A stretch of 64,000 nucleotides of DNA from Hydrogenophaga palleronii_A (GCF_031457455.1 NZ_JAVDWU010000010.1:1-64000); one strand, 5' to 3'. Positions 15,593 through 25,360 are shown, counted from the first letter of the stretch. Notes: a model not told the origin generated them from the sequence alone. A program made the numbers and translations.

Positions 15593-17032
15593 ATGAGCTA
15601 CCCCGACACCCAACTGTTCATCCACGGCCAATGGCGCGAGGCCGCCGCCGGCGAAACGCTCGCCGTGTTCAACCCGGCCACCGGCAAAGAGATCGGGCGC
15701 GTCGCACACGCTCGCCAGGCCGACCTGGACTTGGCCCTCGAGGCCGCACAAAAAGGCTTCGAGACCTGGCGCGACATGCCTGCCATCGCCCGCTCCAAAA
15801 TCATGCGCGCCGCCGCAGGACTGATGCGTGAACGCGCGGGCGCCATTGCCGCACTGCTGACCCAAGAACAGGGCAAGCCGCTGGCCGAAGCCAAAGGCGA
15901 GGCCATGGCAGCGGCCGACATCATCGAATGGTTCGCCGACGAAGGCCTGCGTGTCTACGGCCGCATCGTGCCCTCGCGCGGCAACCTGGCCATGCGCCAG
16001 ATGGTGCTGAAAGACCCGATCGGCCCGGTGGCCGCGTTCACACCCTGGAACTTCCCCATCAACCAAGTGGTGCGCAAGCTGGCGGCGGCCCTGGCCACGG
16101 GATGCTCCATGATCGTGAAGGCGCCCGAAGAAACCCCCGCTGCGCCCGCCGAACTGGTGCGCGCCTTCGCCGACGCGGGCCTGCCCCCAGGTGTGCTCGG
16201 ACTGGTCTACGGCACACCTTCGGAAATCTCCAGCTATCTCATCGCTCATCCGGTCATTCGCAAGATCACCTTCACCGGCTCAACGCCCGTGGGCAAACAA
16301 CTCGCTGCGCTGGCCGGTCAGCACATGAAACGCGTGACCATGGAACTGGGCGGGCACGCGCCCGTGATCGTAGCCGAAGACGCCGACGTGGCCCTGGCCG
16401 TGAAGACCGCAGGGGGCGCCAAGTTCCGCAATGCGGGGCAGGTCTGCATCTCGCCCACGCGCTTTCTGGTGCACGAGAGCATCGCCAGGGAATTTTCCGC
16501 CGCGCTGGTCAAACACGCTGCCGGTCTGGCGGTGGGTGACGGCACGGCCGAGACCACGCAGATGGGTCCGCTGGCCAACCCGCGCCGCGTCACGGCCATG
16601 GCCGAGTTCACCAAGGACGCCGTGGAGCGTGGCGCCACATTGGCCACGGGCGGCGAGCGCATCGGCGAGGCCGGTAATTTCTGGCAGCCCACCATCCTGA
16701 CCGACGTGCCACTCGATGCCCGCGTGTTCAACGACGAACCCTTCGGCCCGATGGCGGCGGTGCGCAGCTTCCAGACGCTGGACGAAGCCATCGCCGAGGC
16801 CAACCGCCTGCCCTTCGGGCTGGCGGGTTATGCCTTCACCCGTTCCCTGAAAAACGCCGACCTGCTGGCGCGCCGCGTCGAGGTGGGCATGCTGTGGGTG
16901 AACATGCCCGCCATGCCATCGGCTGAGATGCCGTTCGGCGGCATCAAGGACTCGGGTTACGGCTCCGAAGGTGGGCCGGAAGCCATGGATGCCTACCTGA
17001 ACGCCCGCGCTGTGAGCATCATGAACGTCTGA
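15593..17032 (+). CDS. NAD(P)-dependent aldehyde dehydrogenase, succinate-semialdehyde type
   Basis: This 479-residue protein is a complete class-3-like aldehyde dehydrogenase. PWNFPINQVVRKLAAAL is the nucleotide-binding start, MELGGHAP holds the general base Glu251, and NAGQVCISPTRF holds the nucleophile Cys285. PFGGIKDSGYGSEGG closes the protein. Overall it resembles GabD/SSADH-type enzymes, oxidising succinate semialdehyde or a similar short semialdehyde, but substrate cannot be fixed from these motifs. GAGGAG lies 6 bases before the ATG. It is monocistronic, with 151 bp before it and 146 bp after it. Confidence 0.88.
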   Translation: MSYPDTQLFIHGQWREAAAGETLAVFNPATGKEIGRVAHARQADLDLALEAAQKGFETWRDMPAIARSKIMRAAAGLMRERAGAIAALLTQEQGKPLAEAKGEAMAAADIIEWFADEGLRVYGRIVPSRGNLAMRQMVLKDPIGPVAAFTPWNFPINQVVRKLAAALATGCSMIVKAPEETPAAPAELVRAFADAGLPPGVLGLVYGTPSEISSYLIAHPVIRKITFTGSTPVGKQLAALAGQHMKRVTMELGGHAPVIVAEDADVALAVKTAGGAKFRNAGQVCISPTRFLVHESIAREFSAALVKHAAGLAVGDGTAETTQMGPLANPRRVTAMAEFTKDAVERGATLATGGERIGEAGNFWQPTILTDVPLDARVFNDEPFGPMAAVRSFQTLDEAIAEANRLPFGLAGYAFTRSLKNADLLARRVEVGMLWVNMPAMPSAEMPFGGIKDSGYGSEGGPEAMDAYLNARAVSIMNV

Positions 17033-17178
17033 TCGGCTGAAGGACGTCAACCGCCACCACTTCAGTCGTCGGGCTCCAAGCGACTTTTTTCGGGCCCGGC
17101 ATTGCTAACATGCACCCGGCTTGAAGACAAGCCACCTCAACCAACGCGCCCCCCAAGGCGCCTCCAACGGGAGCCCCC

Positions 17179-17403
17179 ATGACACCCTTCCAGCTCACTT
17201 CCATCGCTGCCGCACTTGCGGTGGCCTCGGCCACTGCCATGGCCAAGCAACCCGATCAACGCGCCATCGAACTGGCCAAATCGGTCGCCGATCAGTCTGC
17301 CTCGCAACAAGCCAAGGCAGCGCCAAGCCAGGCCAACGGCACGATCCTCAGTGCGCTGCAAACGGTGCTGGGCTCGCTGGTGAAGAAAGAAGGTGCTCAA
17401 TGA
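17179..17403 (+). CDS. Small exported protein
   Basis: This 74-residue protein has a signal peptide (MTPFQLTSIAAALAVASATAMA) and a short helical Gln/Ala/Lys-rich mature chain ending GSLVKKEGAQ. The GGGAG ribosome site is at spacing 5. Its stop codon overlaps the start of the following lipoprotein gene (ATGA), so both are co-translated. I recognise no family. Confidence 0.55.
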   Translation: MTPFQLTSIAAALAVASATAMAKQPDQRAIELAKSVADQSASQQAKAAPSQANGTILSALQTVLGSLVKKEGAQ

Positions 17404-17825
17404 TGCGCACCCTTTTGACGGTCCCCCTGGTTGCTGTCGCCCTGGTGGGCTGTGGTGGCGGCTCTTCTGAACCCGAGGTCGTTCCGTTGTACGCAGGCAC
17501 CTACTTTGTGGTGATGGACAAAACGGTGGACGACTGCAACACAGGCGTGGCCAGGCGCATCGAGGTCATCCAGACGGTCAGCCAATCTGGCCGGGCCGTG
17601 ACGCTGGTGAGCAACCAGCTCGTGCTGCAAGGGCAGGTGGACCCAGACGATCTGGGCATCTCCACGTCGGCACAAACCATCCAGGACGGTGTGCGGGTCA
17701 CGACGGGCGTGGTGTACCGTGCATCCAACGTGCCGGGCCTTTTCGGCGCTGGTCTGTCCATCGTGGCCGACGCGGGCAACCAACGCTGCGTCGTGGCCTA
17801 CAACGGCCAGGCGCAACTGCAGTGA
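17400..17825 (+). CDS. Putative lipoprotein, partner of preceding gene
   Basis: This 141-residue protein has a lipoprotein signal (LLTVPLVAVALVGC with lipobox LVGC near residue 18) followed by a flexible GGGSSEPE spacer. The mature domain looks beta-rich, starting YAGTYFVVMDKTVDDCN and containing two further Cys that may form a disulfide. The start is the ATG overlapping the upstream stop; a second ATG follows immediately. The pair probably forms a small envelope unit, but the function is unknown. Confidence 0.6.
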   Translation: MMRTLLTVPLVAVALVGCGGGSSEPEVVPLYAGTYFVVMDKTVDDCNTGVARRIEVIQTVSQSGRAVTLVSNQLVLQGQVDPDDLGISTSAQTIQDGVRVTTGVVYRASNVPGLFGAGLSIVADAGNQRCVVAYNGQAQLQ

Positions 17826-17945
17826 AGCGACTCGCCTGCCGCGCCGGATGCTTCCAGCGTGGCGGGCGGGTCTGATTCATCTGTTTGATCCAGGCGCCAC
17901 CGAGCCCTGCCGTCGTCTGCGCAGATCCACCCGTTCACGACCACC

Positions 17946-18218
17946 ATGAGCATCGAACTTGGCAAACCCATCCGGCAGCAAGCCGTGGCCTCCATCGAAC
18001 GCTACTTCCTCGAACACATGGACGAGCGCATCGGCAACGTCGCTGCCGAGGGCTTGCTCAACTTTTTTCTGAAGGAAGTGGGACCGAGCGTCTACAACCA
18101 GGCCGTGGCCGATGCCCAGTCGCGTCTGCAGGCGAGGGTGATGGAACTCGACATCGAGGTCCACGAGGACGAGTTCACCTACTGGACCAGCGCGCGCCGC
18201 CCGGCCGGCAAACGCTAG
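17946..18218 (+). CDS. DUF2164 family protein
   Basis: This 90-residue cytoplasmic protein matches the DUF2164 pattern: an initial Ile/Leu-rich strand, SIERYFLEHMDERIGNVAAE, then LNFFLKEVGPSVYNQAVADAQ. Such proteins are single-domain, widespread and uncharacterised. The TAG stop lies inside one arm of the long palindrome that also holds the stop of the convergent gene. Confidence 0.75.
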   Translation: MSIELGKPIRQQAVASIERYFLEHMDERIGNVAAEGLLNFFLKEVGPSVYNQAVADAQSRLQARVMELDIEVHEDEFTYWTSARRPAGKR

Positions 18219-18269
18219 GGCCTGTTCACACTATTTTTCCAAGTGGAAAAATGTGTGAGCAGGCCCTAG
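18215..18269. repeat. 55-bp near-perfect palindrome containing both convergent stop codons
   Basis: The left arm runs 18215-18241 and the right arm 18244-18269, with a two-base loop, one bulged T (18232) and one G-T pair: about 26 paired bases. The outer ends are CTAGGGCCTG and its complement. The TAG of the plus-strand gene (18216-18218) pairs exactly with the TAG of the minus-strand gene (18266-18268). The inner A/T-rich part gives T-runs in both directions, so it can serve as a bidirectional terminator. The flanking CTAG resembles an IS5-type YTAR target duplication, so a miniature inverted-repeat element is possible. Confidence 0.8.
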
Positions 18270-19162
18270 AACATCGGCTGGCGCGTGTTGGCCGCTTCCA
18301 CTTCCCGGAAGCGAACGCACACAGGATCCTTGGTGAAAGCCGGGTTTTTGCATTCACGCGTGCGGCACACCTCGCGTGCGACGAAGTTGGTGCTCGACGC
18401 GCAGATCGTGTCCACCGTCTGCACCGGCGGTGGCGGTTTGGCGGCTGCGAGCGCAGCGGCTTCGGCTGCCTTTTGCCGTGCGGTTTCTTCGGCGCGGCGT
18501 CGGGCCTGTTCAGCTTGCCGCTGCTCGGCTGCTTGCGCGGCCCGCAGCTTTTCGGCCGCCGCCAGCTCGCGCGCTTCTTTTTCTTTCCGTTCGCGGATGC
18601 GACGGGCCCGGTCGGCAGAGGCCACCGCTGCGGCCTGCTCCTTGATCCGGGTGGCCTGCGCTTCCGCCGCAACCACCGACGCAGCATCGGTACTCACCAC
18701 GGGCTTCTCAGGTACCGGGGCACTGCTTTCGGTTGCCTCTATGCCCAGACCCGTGGTTTGCGTGATCACCGGAACGGCCTGGGCCGCCACGGGCGCTGAC
18801 GAGCCACCCTGGGCGCTCCACCACCAGGTGCCGACCGCGGTGGTCACCAGCGCCAGACTCACCATCACCACCAACTTGGCGTTGCTGCTGCTGGGCGCCA
18901 CCGCCGCAGGAATGGTCTTGGGGGGTGCCACCATGTCGGGCACCAGCGAGATGCGGCAGTTTTTGCACGAAGTGGCCACCAGCGAGTTTTTCGCCTGACA
19001 AGCGGGGCAGGTTTGCGTCGGGCCTGAGGGTGCGGTGTCGGGGGCCGGGGCGGTCGGAGCGGCTGCGGTCGAACCTACCAGTGCCACCATCGACGTGGCA
19101 CAGCCCCGACAGAACAACGCCTTGTCCCGGTTGTCCGTTCCACACGCTATGCACACCGCCAT
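18266..19162 (-). CDS. Double zinc-ribbon membrane protein with coiled coil
   Basis: This 298-residue protein has two zinc ribbons (CIACGTDNRDKALFCRGC near residues 4-21 and CPACQAKNSLVATSCKNC near 52-69), one transmembrane helix (~97-115), an Ala/Glu/Arg coiled coil (~165-250), and a C-terminal tail with six Cys (TICASSTNFVAREVCRTREC and following). The tail would lie outside the inner membrane and may be disulfide-bonded. The layout suggests a sensor or scaffold bridging cytoplasm and periplasm. I cannot name a family. It appears monocistronic. Confidence 0.65.
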   Translation of the reverse strand: MAVCIACGTDNRDKALFCRGCATSMVALVGSTAAAPTAPAPDTAPSGPTQTCPACQAKNSLVATSCKNCRISLVPDMVAPPKTIPAAVAPSSSNAKLVVMVSLALVTTAVGTWWWSAQGGSSAPVAAQAVPVITQTTGLGIEATESSAPVPEKPVVSTDAASVVAAEAQATRIKEQAAAVASADRARRIRERKEKEARELAAAEKLRAAQAAEQRQAEQARRRAEETARQKAAEAAALAAAKPPPPVQTVDTICASSTNFVAREVCRTRECKNPAFTKDPVCVRFREVEAANTRQPMF

Positions 19163-19394
19163 GAATCACCTGTTCGCTGAAGTTTGGGACAGGGTTCTAG
19201 CATGTGGCGGGCCGCCTTGCGCTGCGAGATCAGCGGGCGGCTTCAATGGTGGGACAGGCGGCCAAGCCGTCGCCCCCATTTTTGCCAATATGGAAACTAA
19301 AGCATTGCCATGCTGGCCGGGAGCGCGGGGTATCGGGTAAACGCTCGGCACACGCCCACGGACGATGGGAAAAGATCCCATCAAGGTGCAAGGA

Positions 19395-20111
19395 TCACAA
19401 TGGATCGAAAGCTGCCCACATGGTCTCGAACGCACCCTGAAACTGGCGCAACAAATTGGCATCGTTGCAGAGCACCAGGTTTTCTTCGTTGTATTCGGCC
19501 GCGCTGCGGGTCCAGTTGTAGCTGCCATTGAGCAACCAGCGCCAGTCGAACAGGGCGAACTTGTGGTGCATGTGCGCGGCCGTGTTGTCGACCCGCACCG
19601 CCACACCGGCACGGGCCAGCGCACGCACATCGCTGCCATCGTCGAACAGCTTCTCGTTGTCGGTGATCAGCCGCACCGCCACGCCTCGCCGATGTGCAGC
19701 CAGCACTTCATCAGTGATGCGATCGTCCGAAAGTGTGAAGACGCAGATGTCGGCTTGCTGGCGGCAGGCGCGCAGTTGCCCCTGTATGGCGCGCAGGCAG
19801 TCCTGGCCCGGACTGAACCATGCCTGCGCACGGTAGCTGCCGGAGGCACCACGGGACACATCGAGCAGGCGCACCACGCCTTCGACCCAGCGCAGCAAGG
19901 CTTGCGGATCCGCCTCGCTGGTTTCGTCCATGCGCGAACGCACCATCTCGAAGGCCTGGTTGCGCAAGCGGCGCAGGCCTTCTTCCGGCACCGAGGCCTC
20001 GCGCAGGGTGTGGGACAGATCGCGCTTTTCAGCGTCACTCAGGCGGCTGTCGGCCAGGCTGAGCTCCAGCTGTTCCAGCAGGGAGCGAAGGGTTTGTTCC
20101 GATGGGTTCAT
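19395..20111 (-). CDS. Single-HKD phospholipase D-like protein
   Basis: This 238-residue protein has a helical N-terminal region (1-~90) and a PLD-like domain. That domain contains one HxKx4D motif (His182, Lys184, Asp189) followed by LLNGSYNWT, as in Nuc/PLD6-type enzymes that form the active site by dimerisation. Substrate could be nucleic acid or phospholipid. No signal peptide is visible, so it is probably cytoplasmic. The ATG overlaps the stop of the giant ATPase (ATGA), so it is the last gene of the PspA-flotillin operon and is coupled to the ATPase. Confidence 0.8.
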   Translation of the reverse strand: MNPSEQTLRSLLEQLELSLADSRLSDAEKRDLSHTLREASVPEEGLRRLRNQAFEMVRSRMDETSEADPQALLRWVEGVVRLLDVSRGASGSYRAQAWFSPGQDCLRAIQGQLRACRQQADICVFTLSDDRITDEVLAAHRRGVAVRLITDNEKLFDDGSDVRALARAGVAVRVDNTAAHMHHKFALFDWRWLLNGSYNWTRSAAEYNEENLVLCNDANLLRQFQGAFETMWAAFDPL

Positions 20112-23100
20112 GCCTTCGGCTCGGCGCCACTCTTGGCGGTCGAACCACGCAAGGCCGCCTGTTTGGCCTTGAGGGTGTCGAGCTGGTTGGCCACGCGCTC
20201 CACTTCGCCCCGGATGGAGCTGTCCATCTTCAGGCGGCGCTCGGTGGCAGAGATCAGCGGCAGCAGGATCTTGCGGTAGGTCACCGCGATCTCCAGCACC
20301 GCTTCGGCCAGGCGCATGCCTTCAGATGGGCCGACAGTGGGCTCAGGCGGCGGGGCGGGCGCTTCGTCTTCCCGCTTGAGGGATTCCACAGCGCGCGCCA
20401 CATCCAGCAAGCCCGCGGTGATGCGGGTGCCGGGGTCGCTTTCCTGGCCACCGAGTTTGCGCTGGCGCACGAACTCGTCGCAGATCTCGCGCCAGCGCTT
20501 GCGTTCCTCAGGCGTGGGGCTGCCCAGCAGGTGGGCGAGCTTGAGCAGGTTTTCTTCGGCGCCGGTGGTCAGCGTCTGGGCTTCGCCCCGGTAGTGGTCA
20601 CGCAGCAGGGCATCCAGCTCGTCGTCGCGCATGTGGGGCGTGATCTGGCCCGCGAGCTTGGTCATGTTCCGGTAGCTGCCCTGCAGCTTGAACGCCGGTT
20701 CGGTGCGGTAGTCGTCTTTCTGTGCGGCCGATTCGATGTAGCTGAGGTTGACCTTGAGCAAGAGATCGCGCGCCCGGAACAGGCGTTTGAACAGCTCGGT
20801 GAGCTCGTCCAGCTCGGCCGCGCCGTAGGGGTGCGCGAAGGCGGTGGAAGCCACCTCCTGTCCCTGCGCGCGCTGCACCAGCAGCTGCACGTCCTTGGGT
20901 TCACGCGACGACAGGGGCAACAGCACCGGGTTGGCCGTGAGGCTGTTCTCCAGGTACGACAAGGCAAACAGCGCTTCGCGCCCGAAGAGCACGTCGCCCA
21001 GGTTGTAGATGTCGGCCCGGTTGGCCAGCATGTCGGGGATCTTGAACACGTCGCCCGACTCGGTGTACGGGTTGCCCGACATGATCAGCGAGAACCGCTT
21101 GCCTCGCAGGTCATAGCTGCGCGGCTGACCGTCCCACACGCCCTCGATGCGCCGCGTGCCGTCGGCCAGGGCGATGAACTTCTGCAGGAACTCGGGGTTG
21201 GTGTGCTGGATGTCGTCCAGGTACAGCATCACGTTGTTGCCCATGGCCAGGCCGAGGTTGAGCTTCTCCAGTTCCTGGCGCGCTGCGCTGTGCTGCGCAG
21301 AAGCGGGGTCGATGGACACCACGTCGTGCCCGAGCGCCGGGCAGTTGATGCGCACGAACACCATGCCCAGGCGGTCGGCCACGTATTCCATGAGCGTGGT
21401 CTTGCCGTAGCCGGGCGGGGAGATGAGCAGCAGCAGGCCCATGCGGTCGGTGCGTGCGGCGTCGCCAGCGGCGCCGATCTGCTTGGCGAGGTTGTTGCCG
21501 ATCATGGGCAGGTAGACCTCGTCGATGAGCTTGTTGCGCACGAAGGTGGACAAGGGCTTGGCCTGGAACTGCGTCAGGTGCAGGCGTTTCTTTTCCTGCA
21601 CCACCAGTTCGTGACGCAGCCGATGCAGGGCTTCGAACGCGGGCACCACCTGGCTCTGGTGATGCAGGAAGCGTTGCCAGAAATCGTTGAGGTTGAGCAT
21701 CAGCGCGCCCTGCTCCATGCGCGGGTGTTCGCTGAGCAGGCCTTCCACGCGGGCTTGCAGGTCGGCGTTGACGCGGTGGCGCGGCAGGTTCAGGCACAAC
21801 ACGGTGGCGGCTTCGTCGACCCAGCCTTGTGCCTCGGGCATGCGCGTCTGGCTGAACGCGCGCACCCAGTCGCGCGCCATGCGCCAGCGCTCCGGTGGCA
21901 GGCAGGCGTCCAGGTCGCGCTGCCAGTCGCTCCAGGCCTGCGTGGCCTCGAGCGCACGGCGCATGGCCAGTGCCAGGTCTTCGGCGTTGCCCGACACCAC
22001 CCACTGGGGCTCGGCGCCCACTTCCTGGGCCAGCTGGCGCACCAGGTAAGCGGCGGCCTGGACGTGGCGGGTGTGGGCTTGTTCGGTGTCGGTCTGGGTG
22101 TCGGGCAAAAAGCTCTGCTCGAAGCGCGCAAGCGCCAGGGTCGCATCGCGCTCGACCGCCCGCAGCGCTTCCTGGGTGCCGAAGAGTTGCTGGATCTGCC
22201 AGGCGGCACGTGCGCGGCGGTGCAAGGCATCGCGCGCTTCACCATGCCGGTCGTGTTGCCAGTACAGCAGGGCCAGCGAGCGCTCAGTGGGGCCCCAGGC
22301 GAGCAGGCCGGCGCCGTCCTGCATGCGCACCAGGGCGCCCAGCAGCCGTGCGGCGTCTTCGTCGTGCACGCCTTTCTGATAGCCCTCCTGGTAGCGCGTG
22401 GCCGACCAGGCGCGCACGTGTTCGATCAAGGGCTTGGCGGCCTCTGTGCCGGCAGCGTCGGCCGTGACGGTGGCGCTGCGCACCAGCTCCGCCCAGTGCG
22501 CGCCCTGCCCTGACTGCAGCGCCGCCTGCAGCACCGAACCTGCGAGGTACTCGGCGCGGCTGATGTCTGGCGTCTCGGACACCAGGGCCTGGTCCCATCG
22601 CGAACGCAAGGCATCCAGCCGGGCGTCGGCCACCGGCTGCAGGTAGTCGGTGCCGGTGATCTGGAACGACAGGCCTCCCTGTGTGGGCACCAGGGAAAGG
22701 TCCAGCGGCTGGCGCTGGATGGTGAAGGCGTGGCGGCCGAAGCGCAGGGTGTTGCCGTCGGCAGCGACCAGGTCGCCTTTGTCTCGCACCGTGCGAAGAG
22801 CCTGATCGCGTGAGGTCTTCAGGCGCGTGGCCACGTCGTCGGCCTGCACCTCGGCACCCAGTGCGCGCAAGTCGTCGGTGAGCTGGCGCAGCTTGGCCAG
22901 CAGCGGGTCACCGGCGAAGTAGGCGTGGATCTGCGCCACGTCCGTGAAGGTGGCGATGCGCCGTGGAATGCCGTCAAGGATGCGGCCGGCGGCCTCGCCG
23001 ATCGCCTGGGCACGGCGCTGCCGGGCTTCCACCAGGCCCTGGCGGCGCGCAGCAAACGCGTCCACCACGGCTTCGCGCTTGGTGGCCACATCGGTGATGA

Positions 23101-25360
23101 AGACCTCATGGTCGGCAAAGCGGCCTTCGAGCTCTTCCAGTTGGGCCAGCAGGCGGGTGAGGGATTCGTCGCACTTCTCTGGTGTGTCGGCGAACTCGAG
23201 TGCGTTCTCCACCGCCTGGCCGAACAGCTTGAATTGCGCACCAAATTCGGCCGCCGCCTCGGTGGCGCCCAGGGTGCGGCGGCGGCTGCGGGCTTCGGCC
23301 CGCAGGCGGTTGATCTCGCCATACAGACCGGAGATGCGATCCAGAATGGCGGTGCGCACCACCGCGTCGCCACCGGGCAGGCCGCCCAGTTGTTCGGTGA
23401 GCAGGTCCAGGCCGGCCGCCTGCTCGTCCAGTTGATCGAGCAGATGACCCAGCGCGGGCGAGGTGTGGGCATGTCCGAAGTCGACCGCCGCCTGTTTGAG
23501 AAAAGCGCGGTGGCTGTCGAAGGCGTTGTCGTCGGCCAGGAACTGCATGGCCCGGTGGCCCACGAACTGCTGCTGTTCCTGCAGCGCTTCGTCCATGGCG
23601 TCGAGCTCGGCGAGGTCGGCGTAGCGCAGTTCCTTCAGCGGCTGCAGGCGGCCCCGGTGTTCCCGCAGGCGACCCAGCGCCAGCACAAAATCTTCAGGTC
23701 GGCGCCAGATCGTGCTAGCGATGTCGGTCAGCAGCACACGCTGTTCGCCTTCGGCCTGCTGCAAGGCGCGCGCGGTGTCGCGCCGGATGCTGTCGACCTT
23801 CTCGAACTCACCCAGGGTCTGCCGCGAGCCGTCCACGATGGTCTGCAGGACTTCGCCCACCCCTTGGGCTTCGGCCTCCTGCAGCCAGAAGTAGGCGTCG
23901 TGGATGCGCTTGCACTGGCGGATCAGGTCTTCATAGGCTGTGCGGGTGGGCACCTGCTCCTGCACCGCACGGGCCACGCCCATCAGATCTGAAATGCCAC
24001 GCACCAGTTCGGCATTGCCCACGCGTGCAAAAAAACCGGTGCCACGCGGCAGGGTGGCGGCGTATTCCTCGCTGGCAAACGGGGTCTGCCAAAGCTGCAT
24101 GGGGTGCACGCGGGTGGGTTCTTCGCTGTCGGCCAGGAACACCAGCACGCGGCCGTCAGGGAAGCGCGCGTAACCGTGCGAGACGATGGGCGCGGCCAGG
24201 GTCTTGTTGATCAGGTTGTAGGTGAACAGCACATAGTGGCCGCCGCCGGGCTGGTAGAACACGTAGAGCACGTCTTCGCCCTGGGGTGAACGCAGCAGCC
24301 GCTTGAAGCGCAAGCTGCTGCTGAGTGCGGGCGGCAGGTCAAAGCGCTTGAGCTCGCCCGACTGCAGGTAGGTGCCGCCCGGAAAGATGATGCCGTGGTC
24401 TTCGGGCAGCTGCACGCAGGACACGCCGATGGCGTCGATGCGCTCGACTTTCTGCGTGCGGGTGTTGAACACCAGGTAGCGGGTCTCGGTCTCGCGGTAG
24501 GGCTTGATGCGCAGCAGGATCAACAACCCCAGCCGGGCCCATGCCACCTCGGCATCGGCCAGGGACTGGTGCAGGTCGTCCACCGGTTCGCTGTAGATGC
24601 CCAGCCCGACTTCAGTGTTGTTCTCGATCTTGACCGTGAGGTCGCCCCCGGTGGTCTCCACGAACACGGTGTCCAGCACGTTGATATGCGGGTGCTTGCC
24701 GCCCACATGGTGCTCGCGCGTGGCCACGGTCCATTCGAAGTCGTGCGTGGGCGGCAGCGCCATGTCGCGCTCGCCCCGGTTGTCGAGGTAGCGCACCTCG
24801 CCATCGGCCTCGATGAGCCAGCGGAACACCCGCAGGTCGTGCAGTTGCTGCCCGATCTGGAACGCTGCCAGCAGCTTGTCCTGGGTGACGCGCAATTGCA
24901 GCAGCGTGGCCTGCTTGTAATAGGCATACAGCTCGCGGAAGTCGGCCACGAAGCGCGGATCGTCCAGGAAGCTGCCAGCCAGGGGCACGCTTTCCAGCTC
25001 GTCTGCGCCATCGTGCTCGGCCATGCGGTACAGCGCGAACACATCGCTCACCGCCGTTTCCTTGCGCAGGCCTATGAACACGTTGTAGCCGAACAGCAGC
25101 ACATCGCCGATGCGCACCAGATCGCGCGCAACGCAGTTGTTTTCTGTGCGCGCACGGGTGCGCAGCAGCAGGCTTTGCTCGGCCTTGCCGAACTCGCTTA
25201 CCCGGGCCTGGTTCAGGTCGCCGGTTTTTTGCAGCAGCAGTTCACCCTGGGTCTGCAACCGCTTCTTGAGCAGCTCGTAGCTGCCACCTTCAGCCACCAG
25301 GCGCTCGGCGGCATCGGCCCCGGCAGGTGCGCCGGGCGCCACGGAATCTTGTTCGGACAT
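20108..25360 (-). CDS. Giant AAA+ ATPase, DUF3686 'DNA repair ATPase' type
   Basis: This 1750-residue cytoplasmic protein has a long N-terminal region (about 1-480) with beta-rich sequence and Q/R-rich segments, the part I associate with DUF3686 (labelled 'ATPase involved in DNA repair'). A large helical, probably coiled-coil middle follows (~480-1250). A C-terminal AAA+ module has Walker A (SPPGYGKTTLME, near 1315), Walker B (NVMLYLDDIQH, near 1375) and an IMSGNPYTESGD sensor region. The 'DNA repair' label is historical; here the neighbours are membrane-remodelling proteins. ATG 25360 is preferred over the upstream alternative start at 25393. It is coupled to the PLD gene. Confidence 0.82.
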   Translation of the reverse strand: MSEQDSVAPGAPAGADAAERLVAEGGSYELLKKRLQTQGELLLQKTGDLNQARVSEFGKAEQSLLLRTRARTENNCVARDLVRIGDVLLFGYNVFIGLRKETAVSDVFALYRMAEHDGADELESVPLAGSFLDDPRFVADFRELYAYYKQATLLQLRVTQDKLLAAFQIGQQLHDLRVFRWLIEADGEVRYLDNRGERDMALPPTHDFEWTVATREHHVGGKHPHINVLDTVFVETTGGDLTVKIENNTEVGLGIYSEPVDDLHQSLADAEVAWARLGLLILLRIKPYRETETRYLVFNTRTQKVERIDAIGVSCVQLPEDHGIIFPGGTYLQSGELKRFDLPPALSSSLRFKRLLRSPQGEDVLYVFYQPGGGHYVLFTYNLINKTLAAPIVSHGYARFPDGRVLVFLADSEEPTRVHPMQLWQTPFASEEYAATLPRGTGFFARVGNAELVRGISDLMGVARAVQEQVPTRTAYEDLIRQCKRIHDAYFWLQEAEAQGVGEVLQTIVDGSRQTLGEFEKVDSIRRDTARALQQAEGEQRVLLTDIASTIWRRPEDFVLALGRLREHRGRLQPLKELRYADLAELDAMDEALQEQQQFVGHRAMQFLADDNAFDSHRAFLKQAAVDFGHAHTSPALGHLLDQLDEQAAGLDLLTEQLGGLPGGDAVVRTAILDRISGLYGEINRLRAEARSRRRTLGATEAAAEFGAQFKLFGQAVENALEFADTPEKCDESLTRLLAQLEELEGRFADHEVFITDVATKREAVVDAFAARRQGLVEARQRRAQAIGEAAGRILDGIPRRIATFTDVAQIHAYFAGDPLLAKLRQLTDDLRALGAEVQADDVATRLKTSRDQALRTVRDKGDLVAADGNTLRFGRHAFTIQRQPLDLSLVPTQGGLSFQITGTDYLQPVADARLDALRSRWDQALVSETPDISRAEYLAGSVLQAALQSGQGAHWAELVRSATVTADAAGTEAAKPLIEHVRAWSATRYQEGYQKGVHDEDAARLLGALVRMQDGAGLLAWGPTERSLALLYWQHDRHGEARDALHRRARAAWQIQQLFGTQEALRAVERDATLALARFEQSFLPDTQTDTEQAHTRHVQAAAYLVRQLAQEVGAEPQWVVSGNAEDLALAMRRALEATQAWSDWQRDLDACLPPERWRMARDWVRAFSQTRMPEAQGWVDEAATVLCLNLPRHRVNADLQARVEGLLSEHPRMEQGALMLNLNDFWQRFLHHQSQVVPAFEALHRLRHELVVQEKKRLHLTQFQAKPLSTFVRNKLIDEVYLPMIGNNLAKQIGAAGDAARTDRMGLLLLISPPGYGKTTLMEYVADRLGMVFVRINCPALGHDVVSIDPASAQHSAARQELEKLNLGLAMGNNVMLYLDDIQHTNPEFLQKFIALADGTRRIEGVWDGQPRSYDLRGKRFSLIMSGNPYTESGDVFKIPDMLANRADIYNLGDVLFGREALFALSYLENSLTANPVLLPLSSREPKDVQLLVQRAQGQEVASTAFAHPYGAAELDELTELFKRLFRARDLLLKVNLSYIESAAQKDDYRTEPAFKLQGSYRNMTKLAGQITPHMRDDELDALLRDHYRGEAQTLTTGAEENLLKLAHLLGSPTPEERKRWREICDEFVRQRKLGGQESDPGTRITAGLLDVARAVESLKREDEAPAPPPEPTVGPSEGMRLAEAVLEIAVTYRKILLPLISATERRLKMDSSIRGEVERVANQLDTLKAKQAALRGSTAKSGAEPKA

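Noticed and set aside
20102..22513. 803-residue open frame on the plus strand
   Set aside because: It lies entirely opposite the giant ATPase gene. The product is a His/Val/Leu/Gln/Gly-rich composition typical of GC-rich antisense frames, with no start signal or domain.
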